Source of the DNA: a virus
Reading direction: 5' to 3' (one strand)
Virus record (IMG/VR): IMGVR_UViG_3300025311_000014
Coordinates: 1 to 30,675 of that record
Length of the DNA stretch: 30,675 nucleotides
Shown here: piece by piece, positions 5,085-11,265 of the stretch
Position numbering within the stretch: position 1 is the first letter of the stretch
How the letters are laid out: each line of letters begins with the position of its first letter
Program-made: the position numbers and the translations under genes
The notes under the pieces: model-generated
The model's database searches: none
Told to the model about the DNA's origin: nothing
The model's input: only the letters and a program-made list of their open reading frames with translations

Positions 5085-7805
5085 TTACGGTTTCTTGAAC
5101 ATCCAGCATTTGACGGTGGTGCAGCGCGGCGACATCTGGTTGCGCAGGTTGAAGGCCGCGCGCACGGCGCTGTCGACGCTCTTGTTGCTCTCGATGTAGG
5201 CCCGGCTGCGGCTGCTTTTGAGCAGGTTGCGCAGGGTGCCGATGTCGGCCAGCTTCTGGCGGTGCTCGGCGGCGCGTTCGCAGAACTCGTTGAGGTTGAT
5301 GGCGATCAGGTCGTTCTTGCTGTGGTTGACCACCGCGTCTTCGCTGATCGACTCCAGGTACTCGAACACCTCCCAGAACTCGGCCACTTCCTGCGGGTCG
5401 GCGTTGATCGCGCCCTGGCGCTCGATGGCCATGCGGGTCAGTTCGGCGAGGGTTGCGGCGTGCTGCTGGTCGGTGAAGGGCACCATCAGGCGCATGGCGT
5501 CGACCATGGCCATCAGCTGGGCGTGGTTTTTGATGATCCGCTCGACGCGGATCTGGTTGAGGGCGCGCAGGGTGCCCTCATGCACCTTGACCTGGCGGCG
5601 GAAGACTTCGAGCACCGGCTGCTCGGCCTTCACCGCCAGCAGCAGAAAGTGGCTCACGTCCAGGGTGTTGAGGTGGTTGAGGTTGTCGACCGCCGCGCGG
5701 CTGGCGCTGGTGACATCGGGGCGCACGAAGTGCAGCTTGATGATGCGCGTGAGGATGGCCTCGCTAGCGGTCACCGTGGCGTTCTGGCTGATGGCGATGG
5801 TGCCGCGAAACGGTGGCTCGTAGGTTTCGTTGCCGGCCGTCTTGACGCCGGTGACGCCCAGGGTGCCGCCGTTGAACAGCGGTTTAAGCTCGTCCCAGTC
5901 GTAGGCCTTGGCCATGCCGCGATCGTTGTCGCTACGGTCGGCCTCGAGCAGCACCAGGGGCATGCCCGATATCTGGCCCATCCAGCGGCGCAGGCCGGCG
6001 CGGGTCATCTTCGAGGGGTCTTTGCCTTCCTCATCGGGGCGGCCGAGCAGCTTCCACAAAAAGTTGAGCAGGGTGGTCTTGCCGGCGCCGGCCTCGCCGG
6101 TCACCTCCAGGAAGGGGAAGGACTGAAACTCGGCGCGGATCTGCTCGGCGAACAGCGAGCCGAACCAGAACGCCAACGCCACCAGGCCCTGGGTACCGAA
6201 ACTAATCCACAGCCAGTCGAGCCACTCCTGCCGATAGCCCTGGTTGTCGCGGGCGATTTCCAGCTTGATCGACTTTTGCAGGGTCTTGAGGCGCAGCTTC
6301 TTGAACTCAAAGTAGTCCTCAGTGTTGGCATGGGCAATCACGCCGCCGCGCACGGCGAAGTCGCCGAACACATAGCAGCCGTGTTCCTTGCTGTAGCCGA
6401 TGTAGTCGATGGTCTGCACGGTTTTCAGGCCGTAGAGCTGGTCCTTCATGATCCTGACCAGCTGCCCGGTGCTGCCGGTGAACATCGCGCCGGCGGCCAT
6501 GCCGAGCAGGCGCTTGTTGAAATCCGGGGCGGCTGCCACCTGGCCGCTGGTGAAGGTGTTGAGCAGGCTGGGGCCATCGTGCTGGAAGTCCACGCGGAAG
6601 TAGTACCAGGACTCGTCGGTCACCTCGTTGCGCTGGAAGTACAGCGCCTGCGGGTAGCAGTTGGCGATCTCCACCACGCCGCCGCACTGGTACAGGGCCT
6701 TTTCGCTGCGCTGCTTGTCGTTGAGCAGCTTGTCGGCCTGGCGCTCGGAGTCCTCGAGCTCCTGTACGGCGCGGTTGAATTTCTCCAGGTCCATCTTGAA
6801 CCAGTACATGCGCTGCTCGAAGCCGAAGTGAAACTCATGGCGCGGGCGCCATTCGTACATCAGCACGCCCTTTTCGGCGGCGCTTTCGGCGATCAGCAGG
6901 GCGCCGTGGTAGCGCGCCTCGTTCAGGTCATTGGTGACCTTGTCGGCGCGCTTTTCCGCGTCATCGATAAAGGCCCAGCGCTGGTGAAGGTCGTTCCAGT
7001 CGGCTTTGCGCTCGCGCTGGGGGATCTGCGCGGCGGTACAGCTGTAGCCCAGGTCGCGGGCCAGCTTGATGTGCTTGCGGGTGTAGCGGTGCGCGCCGGG
7101 TTCGTTGTCCAGCGCCCAGACCAGCTCGGGCAGTTTGCCGCCGCGCTGGCGCGACAGTTCCTTGAGCGATTCCTCAGGGAAGTAGGCGCTGCTCATGGCC
7201 GACACGGCGGCGATGCCGTGGTGCAGCAGGGCGATGGCGTCGAAGATGCCCTCGACAATCCACAGCTCTTTGGCCTCGAGCAGGTCCACGCACGGTGGGC
7301 ACCACCAGTGGCCGCGCGGGCTCTGCCCAGGGGCGAAGCGCGCTTTCATCTTGCCGAAACGATGCGGGCGGTCGATCAGGCGCTCCCAGTAGCCGCCTTT
7401 CTCCAGGGGGAAGCGCACGGTGGCGCTGCCGATGCCCTGGGTGCGGTCCCAGTAGTTGTCCTGGCTGTACCAGCCCTTGATCAGGTGCAGGTCGAAGCCC
7501 CTGGCGAACTGCAGGTAGCTGTCGACCGAGGCATTGGGGGTGGCGTCGGTGGCCGGGGCGCGCTTGCTCCAGTCGTCGAACAGATCCTCGAACAGCTCTT
7601 TGACGTGCCACTGCTCGCCGCACTTGCTCTCGCGGCCACAGCGGATGAACCAGGGCTCGTCCTGGCGGGAATACAGCTCCCGCTTGCCGCAGCTCGGGCA
7701 GGTGCCCTTGCGCATCCAGGGCGTGCCCTTGGCGTGTTGCAGGCCATAGTCGGATTCCAGCCGGCGCAGTACTTCGCTGCGGATCTCGCGCTCCATGGTT
7801 TTCAT
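5085..7805 (-). CDS. Phage replication protein: zinc-ribbon, Toprim-like, P-loop ATPase (primase/helicase-like)
   Basis: 906 residues with a replication-protein layout. A zinc-ribbon (CPSC at 36-39, with C56 and C62) resembles primase zinc-binding domains. A Toprim-like region follows: LWIVEGIFDAI (181-191) with the conserved Glu, and ALDNEPGAHR (231-240) as the candidate acidic motif. A C-terminal ATPase domain has Walker A GEAGAGKT (570-577), a Walker B-like LVLLEAD (617-623) and a sensor-like segment TIAISQN (669-675). It probably primes and unwinds phage DNA, in place of the rolling-circle A protein of P2. ATG 7805 overlaps the preceding stop as ATGA and has GGGAG upstream; an ATG at 7796 is the alternative. 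The frame upstream to 7961 is shadow sequence. The Toprim DxD is not canonical, so the primase activity is inferred. Confidence 0.88.
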   Translation of the reverse strand: MKTMEREIRSEVLRRLESDYGLQHAKGTPWMRKGTCPSCGKRELYSRQDEPWFIRCGRESKCGEQWHVKELFEDLFDDWSKRAPATDATPNASVDSYLQFARGFDLHLIKGWYSQDNYWDRTQGIGSATVRFPLEKGGYWERLIDRPHRFGKMKARFAPGQSPRGHWWCPPCVDLLEAKELWIVEGIFDAIALLHHGIAAVSAMSSAYFPEESLKELSRQRGGKLPELVWALDNEPGAHRYTRKHIKLARDLGYSCTAAQIPQRERKADWNDLHQRWAFIDDAEKRADKVTNDLNEARYHGALLIAESAAEKGVLMYEWRPRHEFHFGFEQRMYWFKMDLEKFNRAVQELEDSERQADKLLNDKQRSEKALYQCGGVVEIANCYPQALYFQRNEVTDESWYYFRVDFQHDGPSLLNTFTSGQVAAAPDFNKRLLGMAAGAMFTGSTGQLVRIMKDQLYGLKTVQTIDYIGYSKEHGCYVFGDFAVRGGVIAHANTEDYFEFKKLRLKTLQKSIKLEIARDNQGYRQEWLDWLWISFGTQGLVALAFWFGSLFAEQIRAEFQSFPFLEVTGEAGAGKTTLLNFLWKLLGRPDEEGKDPSKMTRAGLRRWMGQISGMPLVLLEADRSDNDRGMAKAYDWDELKPLFNGGTLGVTGVKTAGNETYEPPFRGTIAISQNATVTASEAILTRIIKLHFVRPDVTSASRAAVDNLNHLNTLDVSHFLLLAVKAEQPVLEVFRRQVKVHEGTLRALNQIRVERIIKNHAQLMAMVDAMRLMVPFTDQQHAATLAELTRMAIERQGAINADPQEVAEFWEVFEYLESISEDAVVNHSKNDLIAINLNEFCERAAEHRQKLADIGTLRNLLKSSRSRAYIESNKSVDSAVRAAFNLRNQMSPRCTTVKCWMFKKP

Positions 7806-8074
7806 TGGCCGTGCTGCTCCCAGTTCCAGGTGGTGGCGAGGTCTTGCAGGTCGCGCAGGGCCTGCTGGGTGACGCCCCACTGAATGAGGTCGTGGTCGGC
7901 CATGGCGGCGAGGTAGCCGATCAGCATGCCCAGGCAGCGGCTGGCCTCCCCGGTGTCGCACTTGCGTGCGGCTTTCTCCAGCTGGCTGAGCCAGCCCATG
8001 GCCATGGGTCGGCTGGCGATGTGGCGGGCCAATGGGGCGGACGCCTCGAGGGCGGCTTTAACGGCGGGGCTCAT
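7802..8074 (-). CDS. Small hypothetical phage protein
   Basis: 90 residues, predicted mostly helical (MSPAVKAALEASAPLARHIA, then WLSQLEKAARK, RDLQDLATTWNWEQHGQ). No motif recognised. It is joined by 4-base ATGA overlaps to the genes on both sides, directly upstream of the primase/helicase-like gene. It could be a replication accessory factor by position only. Confidence 0.7.
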   Translation of the reverse strand: MSPAVKAALEASAPLARHIASRPMAMGWLSQLEKAARKCDTGEASRCLGMLIGYLAAMADHDLIQWGVTQQALRDLQDLATTWNWEQHGQ

Positions 8075-8310
8075 GCCTGCACTTCCTGTTCGGCCAGCTG
8101 CTTGCGCAGTTCGCGGGCGCTGCGGCAGATGCCGGCGATGTGCGGGTGGTCGGCCAGCACGCGCTGGGCGCGGAAACCCTCGGCCACGTAGCGGTAGCTG
8201 TCGGAGTACCAGAGGTCGGCCATGGCCTGTTCGTACTGGTTGACCAGCCAGCGCAGGTAGGCCTGGCCTTGGGTCGGGTTCAGCTGGATTGACACGGTGA
8301 TGTCGCTCAT
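8071..8310 (-). CDS. Small hypothetical phage protein
   Basis: 79 residues starting MSDITVSIQLNPTQGQAY; a helical, charged protein with no recognised motif. ATG 8310 is preferred over the longer frame from 8346 because GGTGA lies about five bases upstream and because a strong hairpin (8333-8371) occupies the extra sequence. The 3' end overlaps the next gene as ATGA. Function unknown. Confidence 0.68.
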   Translation of the reverse strand: MSDITVSIQLNPTQGQAYLRWLVNQYEQAMADLWYSDSYRYVAEGFRAQRVLADHPHIAGICRSARELRKQLAEQEVQA

Positions 8311-8332
8311 AAGGTCACCAATCGGGCGCAAC

Positions 8333-8371
8333 TTGCCCCTGCCCACGGTGGGCGGGCATAGGCAGGGGCAA
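8333..8371 (-). other. Strong intercistronic hairpin in the early operon
   Basis: TTGCCCCTGCC (8333-8343) and GGCAGGGGCAA (8361-8371) form an 11-bp perfect stem, and CCCACGGTGGG (8342-8352) can form a competing inner hairpin. It fills the only real gap in this part of the operon. No U run follows on the minus strand, so it is not a standard terminator; mRNA stabilisation, processing or partial attenuation is possible. Confidence 0.55.
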
Positions 8372-8376
8372 AGGGT

Positions 8377-8715
8377 TTAGAGGGTGTGGTTGGCGATAAA
8401 GCGGCTGGGCAGGATGCGCCGCGGCATCAGGGCGCGTTCGCCGGTGCGGCGGTCGATCAACACCACGCTGCTGTAGTCGGAGCCGCTGGCCAGGTCGAAG
8501 CCGATCAGGGCTGGCTGCGGCTCGCCCAGCTCGCTCATGGCCAGGTGCACCAGGCGCTGGGCCATGAACACCGGCACCTCCATGGCTTGCACCAGGTAGC
8601 GGGCGGCGCGCTCGAACAACTGCGCGTCGTCGCCCAGGTGCTCGGCCTGATGCCGCTGCAGAAAGCTGCGGGCGGCCTGCTGCATGCTGTCGCGGTATTC
8701 CATGGCTTCGCTCAT
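8377..8715 (-). CDS. Hypothetical phage protein
   Basis: 112 residues. The N-terminal 75 residues look helical (MSEAMEYRDSMQQAARSFLQ, then FERAARYLVQAMEV) and the C-terminus has a short strand-rich piece (GFDLASGSDYSSVVLIDRRT). The family is not recognised. Its ATG overlaps the stop of the Ogr-like gene as ATGA, so translation is coupled to that regulator. It is followed by the hairpin at 8333-8371, where the chain of overlaps breaks. Confidence 0.7.
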   Translation of the reverse strand: MSEAMEYRDSMQQAARSFLQRHQAEHLGDDAQLFERAARYLVQAMEVPVFMAQRLVHLAMSELGEPQPALIGFDLASGSDYSSVVLIDRRTGERALMPRRILPSRFIANHTL

Positions 8716-8999
8716 GAGTGCATCTCCAGTTGGTCGACCAGGTCGAGTTGTGCGTCGTGTTCGTTGCGCATGCAGGCCCGACGCTGGGCGCTGTTAGCCT
8801 GGGGCAGCTGCACGGCGGGGTTGGCCATGCCGCTGGGGCCGAGTTCGTGGGTCATCTGGAACTCGGCGCGCACGCTCCAGCTGCAGGCCTCGTTGGTGCA
8901 CTGCAGGTAGGCAATGCGCAGGAAGATGTGCTGGCCCTCGCTGGTGCGGATGCGCATGCGGCCTTGGCAGTGCGGGCAAACCAGTTTGTAGACGCTCAT
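8712..8999 (-). CDS. Ogr/Delta-like zinc-finger transcription activator
   Basis: 95 residues with the signature of the P2 Ogr / P4 Delta family: a CX2C...CX4C zinc-binding site (C8, C11, C34, C39, 22 residues between pairs) and a downstream GPSGMANPAVQLP segment. Family members bind dyads upstream of late promoters and recruit host RNA polymerase through its alpha subunit. This protein therefore probably turns on the late leftward operons. Candidate sites are the dyads at 20139-20157 and 24844-24862. In P2, ogr is at the far right of the late region; here it is embedded in the early operon between the YmfL-like and unknown genes with ATGA overlaps, which would make late expression depend directly on early transcription. 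GGAGG lies about eight bases before ATG 8999. Confidence 0.9.
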   Translation of the reverse strand: MSVYKLVCPHCQGRMRIRTSEGQHIFLRIAYLQCTNEACSWSVRAEFQMTHELGPSGMANPAVQLPQANSAQRRACMRNEHDAQLDLVDQLEMHS

Positions 9000-9469
9000 G
9001 GCTTGGCCCTCCGGTGCAGGGTGATCACCGCGCCGACTTCGGTGTGACGGGCGGCGATGTGCTCGCGGTGGGCGGCGATGATCTCGGCCAGCTCGGCCTC
9101 GTTGATGTCGCCATCTACCAGCGCCCTGGCAATGACCTGGTCGACTGCGCCTTTCTTGATGTCGGTGGCCAGCGAGCGGGTGTAGAGGTCGATGTTGTCC
9201 AGGGCCTGGGCATCAGGCATGGCCACGAACACGCCGCCATAGAGCGCGCTGATGTAGTCCGGCAGGTGGGTGGTGCCGGTTTGCTGCTCGAGCATGTGGA
9301 TTTGCTCATCGGTCAGGGGCTGGCTGCCGGCGTTCTCGTAGACGTGGTTGTCGAGCTTCTTAACCGTACTCAGGCCCAGGCGGCTGGCGGCGCAGTCACG
9401 GCCGCCCGGGTAGGCGCTGACTACAGCACTCATGACCTGGCGGCGGGTTTCTAGAATCGAGCGTTTCAT
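8996..9469 (-). CDS. YmfL/CII-like phage regulatory protein
   Basis: 157 residues starting MKRSILETRRQVMSAVVSAY, with a helix-turn-helix-like segment CAASRLGLSTVKKLDNHVYE and the C-terminal helices seen in the phage regulatory CII/YmfL family. It follows the Cro-like gene, as in many P2-related and Mu-like phages, and is likely a DNA-binding regulator of early genes or of replication. Two starts are possible. ATG 9469 matches the usual N-terminus of the family but has AGGGG 11 bases upstream. ATG 9499 forms a TAATG overlap with the Cro-like stop and adds ten residues. I use 9469. The 3' end overlaps the Ogr-like gene as ATGA. Confidence 0.85.
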   Translation of the reverse strand: MKRSILETRRQVMSAVVSAYPGGRDCAASRLGLSTVKKLDNHVYENAGSQPLTDEQIHMLEQQTGTTHLPDYISALYGGVFVAMPDAQALDNIDLYTRSLATDIKKGAVDQVIARALVDGDINEAELAEIIAAHREHIAARHTEVGAVITLHRRAKP

Positions 9470-9498
9470 CTTCTGGTTTTCCCCTGTCCCTAAGCGCA

Positions 9499-9708
9499 TT
9501 ACGGTTTAACCACGCCATCTTTGATGCCGAGTAGTACGGCGGCGCGGTGAGCCTCGCCGCGCTTGCCTTTCTTTCGACCGTTGAGCAGATCGCTGACCAG
9601 ATTTCTGTTCAGGTCATGTTCGCGGCAGAACTCGGCGATGCTTTTCCCCTCGCGGTCAAGAGCCGCGCGGGCTTGCTCGGGAGTGAGAAGGGCATGCATA
9701 GTGTTCAT
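9499..9708 (-). CDS. Cro-like DNA-binding regulator (BcepMu gp16-like)
   Basis: 69 residues. A helix-turn-helix is visible in KSIAEFCREHDLNRNLVSDL followed by basic NGRKKGKRGEAHRAAVLLG, as in the BcepMu gp16-type phage regulators. It is the first gene of the leftward early operon and diverges from the repressor, so it probably plays the Cro role: blocking repressor transcription and committing to lytic growth. The ATG at 9708 lies inside three tandem 10-bp repeats (9700-9729). ATG 9699 (MHALLTPEQ) is an alternative; neither has a strong Shine-Dalgarno. A near-copy of the promoter sequence at 9746-9764 lies inside this gene at 9598-9616. Confidence 0.88.
   Translation of the reverse strand: MNTMHALLTPEQARAALDREGKSIAEFCREHDLNRNLVSDLLNGRKKGKRGEAHRAAVLLGIKDGVVKP
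9598..9616. repeat. Copy of the early-promoter 19-mer inside the cro-like gene
   Basis: CAGATTTCTGTTCAGGTCA here and CAGATTTCTGTTCAAGTCA at 9746-9764 differ at one base of 19. This copy encodes the helix-turn-helix part DLNRNL of the Cro-like protein. Such a long match between coding and promoter DNA 148 bp apart is unlikely by chance and suggests a second operator. Confidence 0.6.
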
Positions 9709-9729
9709 CCGTGTTTAATCGTGTTTGAT
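9700..9729. promoter_or_regulatory. Three tandem 10-bp repeats, candidate operator
   Basis: AGTGTTCATC, CGTGTTTAAT and CGTGTTTGAT lie head to tail, in phase with the DNA helix, covering the predicted early-transcript start and the start codon of the Cro-like gene. P2-type repressors bind direct repeats, so this is a candidate repressor or Cro operator. Confidence 0.6.
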
Positions 9730-9736
9730 GAAGGGG

Positions 9737-9765
9737 ATTCTTGGGCAGATTTCTGTTCAAGTCAA
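9737..9765 (-). promoter_or_regulatory. Putative leftward early promoter
   Basis: On the minus strand, TTGACT (9765-9760) and AAGAAT (9742-9737) are separated by 17 bases. The -35 is near consensus and the -10 is weak. The spacer is the 19-mer repeated at 9598-9616. The start point would be near 9730, about 20 bases before the Cro-like gene. Confidence 0.6.
9746..9764. repeat. 19-mer repeat within the early promoter, candidate operator
   Basis: CAGATTTCTGTTCAAGTCA overlaps the -35 element and spacer of the leftward promoter and matches 18 of 19 bases at 9598-9616. Binding here would block polymerase. Confidence 0.6.
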
Positions 9766-9767
9766 CT

Positions 9768-9773
9768 TATATT
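9768..9773 (+). promoter_or_regulatory. Putative -10 of the repressor promoter
   Basis: TATATT matches five of six -10 consensus bases. It would start transcription near 9780, only a few bases before the first usable repressor start codon, so the mRNA may be nearly leaderless. No good -35 is seen, which fits a promoter that needs activation or a weak maintenance promoter. Confidence 0.4.
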
Positions 9774-9783
9774 GATCAAAAAA

Positions 9784-10119
9784 TTGTTCATAGAGTCAGG
9801 GGTCGGTGAGCGCCTGAGAGAAGAACGGGATCGGCTGGGCCTGAATCAGACCGATTTCGGCGTGGCGGCGGGGGTCAGTCGCGGCACACAAAAGGCCTAT
9901 GAACTGGAATCCAGCTCGCCTGATATCCGCTACCTCAGCACCCTGCAGGGCATGGAAGTGGACGTGCTTTACGTGTTGACCGGGGAACGGTCGACGATGG
10001 ATGCCGATGGCCTGACGGCGGAGGAAGCCAAGGTGCTCGAGCAGTACCGGACAATGTCGCCGGAGAGCAGGGCATCGGTCGAGCGAGTGGCCGAGGCGCT
10101 GGCGAATTACAAAATCTAA
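9784..10119 (+). CDS. XRE-family phage repressor (C/CI-like)
   Basis: About 111 residues. GERLREERDRLGLNQTDFGVAAGV is an N-terminal helix-turn-helix of the XRE type, here read as GERLREERDRLG plus LNQTDFGVAAGVS. The product continues with SPDIRYLSTLQGMEVDVLYVLTGER, typical of short Pseudomonas phage repressors, and ends in a helical tail (EEAKVLEQYRTMSPESRASV). No peptidase domain is present, so it should not be a LexA-like self-cleaving repressor; P2-type C repressors are also short. It diverges from the Cro-like gene. The start is uncertain: no ATG or GTG precedes the helix-turn-helix in frame, and TTG 9784 (or TTG 9772) is the only reasonable choice, possibly on a nearly leaderless mRNA. 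The open frame upstream to 9547 is antisense shadow. Confidence 0.88.
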   Translation: MFIESGVGERLREERDRLGLNQTDFGVAAGVSRGTQKAYELESSSPDIRYLSTLQGMEVDVLYVLTGERSTMDADGLTAEEAKVLEQYRTMSPESRASVERVAEALANYKI

Positions 10120-10128
10120 GGAATGACG

Positions 10129-10473
10129 ATGACCAGGAATGGATTGTTCGGGCTGGTGATCGCCAGTCTGCTGCTTGCGGCCACTGCGGCGGTCGCCGCC
10201 AATATCGAGCTGGTGAGCGCCGATGACTACGGCCAGGGCTGGCCATTCACCCTAGATGAGGTGCACCTGCTGTGCCTGGACGGTAACGCGGTGGTGGCCT
10301 CCGATCCTGAAAGCGGGCGCATGTACCCGCTCAACGGCAGCGCCACTGCTAAGGCTACCAAGCTCGCCTTGGAACCGTTGGCGCCTATCTGGCGAGATGA
10401 TCCGGCGTTGCATGGCGCCAAGCTGAGTGTGTCGCCGATGATTGAGCGAGGGCTCGCACTATGCCAGGGCTGA
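10129..10473 (+). CDS. Secreted DUF2511-like protein
   Basis: 114 residues with a clear signal peptide (MTRNGLFGLVIASLLLAATA, cleavage probably after AVAA near residue 22). The mature part has the look of DUF2511/YebY-like periplasmic proteins: LVSADDYGQGWPFTLDEVHL, CLDGNAV, YPLNGSA, and two cysteines (about C46 and C112) that could form a disulfide. Function unknown; a periplasmic role in the lysogen is likely. ATG 10129 has AAGGA six bases upstream; ATG 10123 is too close to it. The gene follows the repressor by nine bases and overlaps the next regulator, so it is part of the lysogeny operon and should be expressed in the prophage state. Confidence 0.82.
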   Translation: MTRNGLFGLVIASLLLAATAAVAANIELVSADDYGQGWPFTLDEVHLLCLDGNAVVASDPESGRMYPLNGSATAKATKLALEPLAPIWRDDPALHGAKLSVSPMIERGLALCQG

Positions 10474-10703
10474 TCGAACTCGACGACGACACAGCCTTCG
10501 GTGCGCGCCTGCGCGCAGAGCGTGAACGGCAGGGGCTGGAGGTGCACGAACTGGCGCACCTGGCCGGCCGCCCGGATATCACCCAGAAGCGTTACGAAGC
10601 GGGCAGCACCCCCATCCCGATTGACTACCTGCAGGCGCTGCATGCGCGCAGCGATGTGGACGTGTGGTTTGTCATCACCGGCCAGCCTGGCGCGACTGGA
10701 TAG
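10461..10703 (+). CDS. Second XRE-like regulator in the lysogeny operon
   Basis: 80 residues. FGARLRAERERQGLEVHELA and the following AGRPDITQKRYEAGSTPIPI resemble the XRE repressor fold. SDVDVWFVITGQPG at the C-terminus matches the VDVLYVLTGER end of the repressor core at 9784-10119, so the two genes look distantly paralogous. The turn of the helix-turn-helix (GRPDITQKRYE) is unusual, and DNA binding may be altered or lost; it could instead dimerise with the first repressor. ATG 10461 lies inside the end of the DUF2511-like gene (13-base overlap), with GAGGG about ten bases upstream. Confidence 0.78.
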   Translation: MPGLIELDDDTAFGARLRAERERQGLEVHELAHLAGRPDITQKRYEAGSTPIPIDYLQALHARSDVDVWFVITGQPGATG

Positions 10704-10754
10704 TCACTTTTTATGTGGTCGGTATGGTGGCACGTTGCCATATGCTGACAATGG

Positions 10755-10794
10755 AACGCTCCCGGGCGTTTTAGGCGGTGCTGGTTTGGCACCG
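10755..10794 (+). other. Two hairpins after the second regulator
   Basis: AACGC/GCGTT (10755-10759/10766-10770) around TCCCGG, followed by TTA, is a weak terminator candidate. CGGTGC/GCACCG (10776-10781/10789-10794) forms a second hairpin. Nothing else is visible in 10704-10829. Confidence 0.35.
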
Positions 10795-10829
10795 GGCGCC
10801 CGTCACATGGAAATGGACTGGAGTGCAGC

Positions 10830-10946
10830 ATGTTTAGCAACCTTACCGACCTGGTACGCCTGATCAGGCTTTATTGCTCGTTGAGCAAGCGGCAGCGCGG
10901 GGACATCCTGCGGATATCGGAGGCGTACGCGCAGTCAGCCAAGTAG
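10830..10946 (+). CDS. 38-residue peptide, unknown function
   Basis: A short open frame MFSNLTDLVRLIRLYCSLSK followed by RQRGDILRISEAYAQSAK, amphipathic and basic, probably two helices. GGAG lies six bases before ATG 10830, an ideal site, and codon choice is like that of its neighbours. It lies between the second regulator and the CsrA-like gene and is followed by a GC hairpin. A small regulatory or adaptor peptide is possible; no family is recognised. Confidence 0.6.
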   Translation: MFSNLTDLVRLIRLYCSLSKRQRGDILRISEAYAQSAK

Positions 10947-10957
10947 GGAAACAGAGG

Positions 10958-10980
10958 AGCCCCGGGCTGATTCCGGGGTT
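10958..10980 (+). terminator. Terminator-like hairpin after the 38-residue peptide gene
   Basis: AGCCCCGG (10958-10965) pairs with CCGGGGTT (10973-10980, one G-T wobble) around a 7-base loop, followed by TCGAC. The short U tract makes it a moderate terminator at best. It lies 11 bases past the peptide stop codon. Confidence 0.55.
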
Positions 10981-11043
10981 TCGACTATGGTGAATGCGGC
11001 ACTAGCGTTCGCAGATGCCACCACCACAGCAAGGATGCGACCC

Positions 11044-11265
11044 ATGTTGACTCTCTCTCGCCGTATCGACCAATCAATCGTGCTGACCGTCGCCGATGAC
11101 GTCGACACCGTGCAACTGGCCGAGGCCCTACGCCAAGGCATCACCATCACTCTATGCGATATCGGCGCGCATCAGACTTGGGCAAAGATCGGCGTGGATG
11201 CGCCGCGGGAGGTGCGCGTGTTACGGAGCGAATTATTGCAGCGCAGTGATGGGATGGTCGAATAA
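11044..11265 (+). CDS. CsrA/RsmA-like RNA-binding protein, prophage-encoded
   Basis: 73 residues. MLTLSRRIDQSIVLT is the CsrA N-terminus (usually MLxLxRrxgEsI), and KIGVDAPREVRVLRSELL matches the conserved GI-APkevxvxReEi end that contributes to the RNA-binding face. The central part is longer and diverged (VADDVDTVQLAEALRQGITI), so it is not the chromosomal copy. CsrA/RsmA proteins bind GGA motifs in mRNA leaders and usually repress translation. A prophage copy could rewire host RsmA control or regulate phage mRNAs, several of which carry strong AAAGGAG leaders. ATG 11044 has AAGGA eight bases upstream; the frame from 10987 lacks one. It lies just upstream of the ATPase gene on the same strand. 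Confidence 0.85.
   Translation: MLTLSRRIDQSIVLTVADDVDTVQLAEALRQGITITLCDIGAHQTWAKIGVDAPREVRVLRSELLQRSDGMVE

Noticed and set aside
4380-5100. CRISPR-like or transposon repeats, prompted by the three repeated leader blocks
   Set aside because: The copies are irregularly spaced, each directly fused to a start codon, with genes between them; they are duplicated translation leaders, not an array, and no transposase or terminal inverted repeats are present anywhere in the window.
5061-7883. 940-codon rightward open frame antisense to the replication gene
   Set aside because: It mirrors a 906-residue leftward protein with clear zinc-ribbon and Walker motifs. The antisense product is compositionally biased (Ala/Gly/Val/Leu/His-rich), has no motif and no ribosome-binding site; it is a GC-rich shadow frame.
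10987-11043. Longer start for the CsrA-like gene
   Set aside because: The 19 extra residues do not resemble any CsrA N-terminus and have no ribosome-binding site, while ATG 11044 has AAGGA at proper spacing and gives the family start MLTLSRR.
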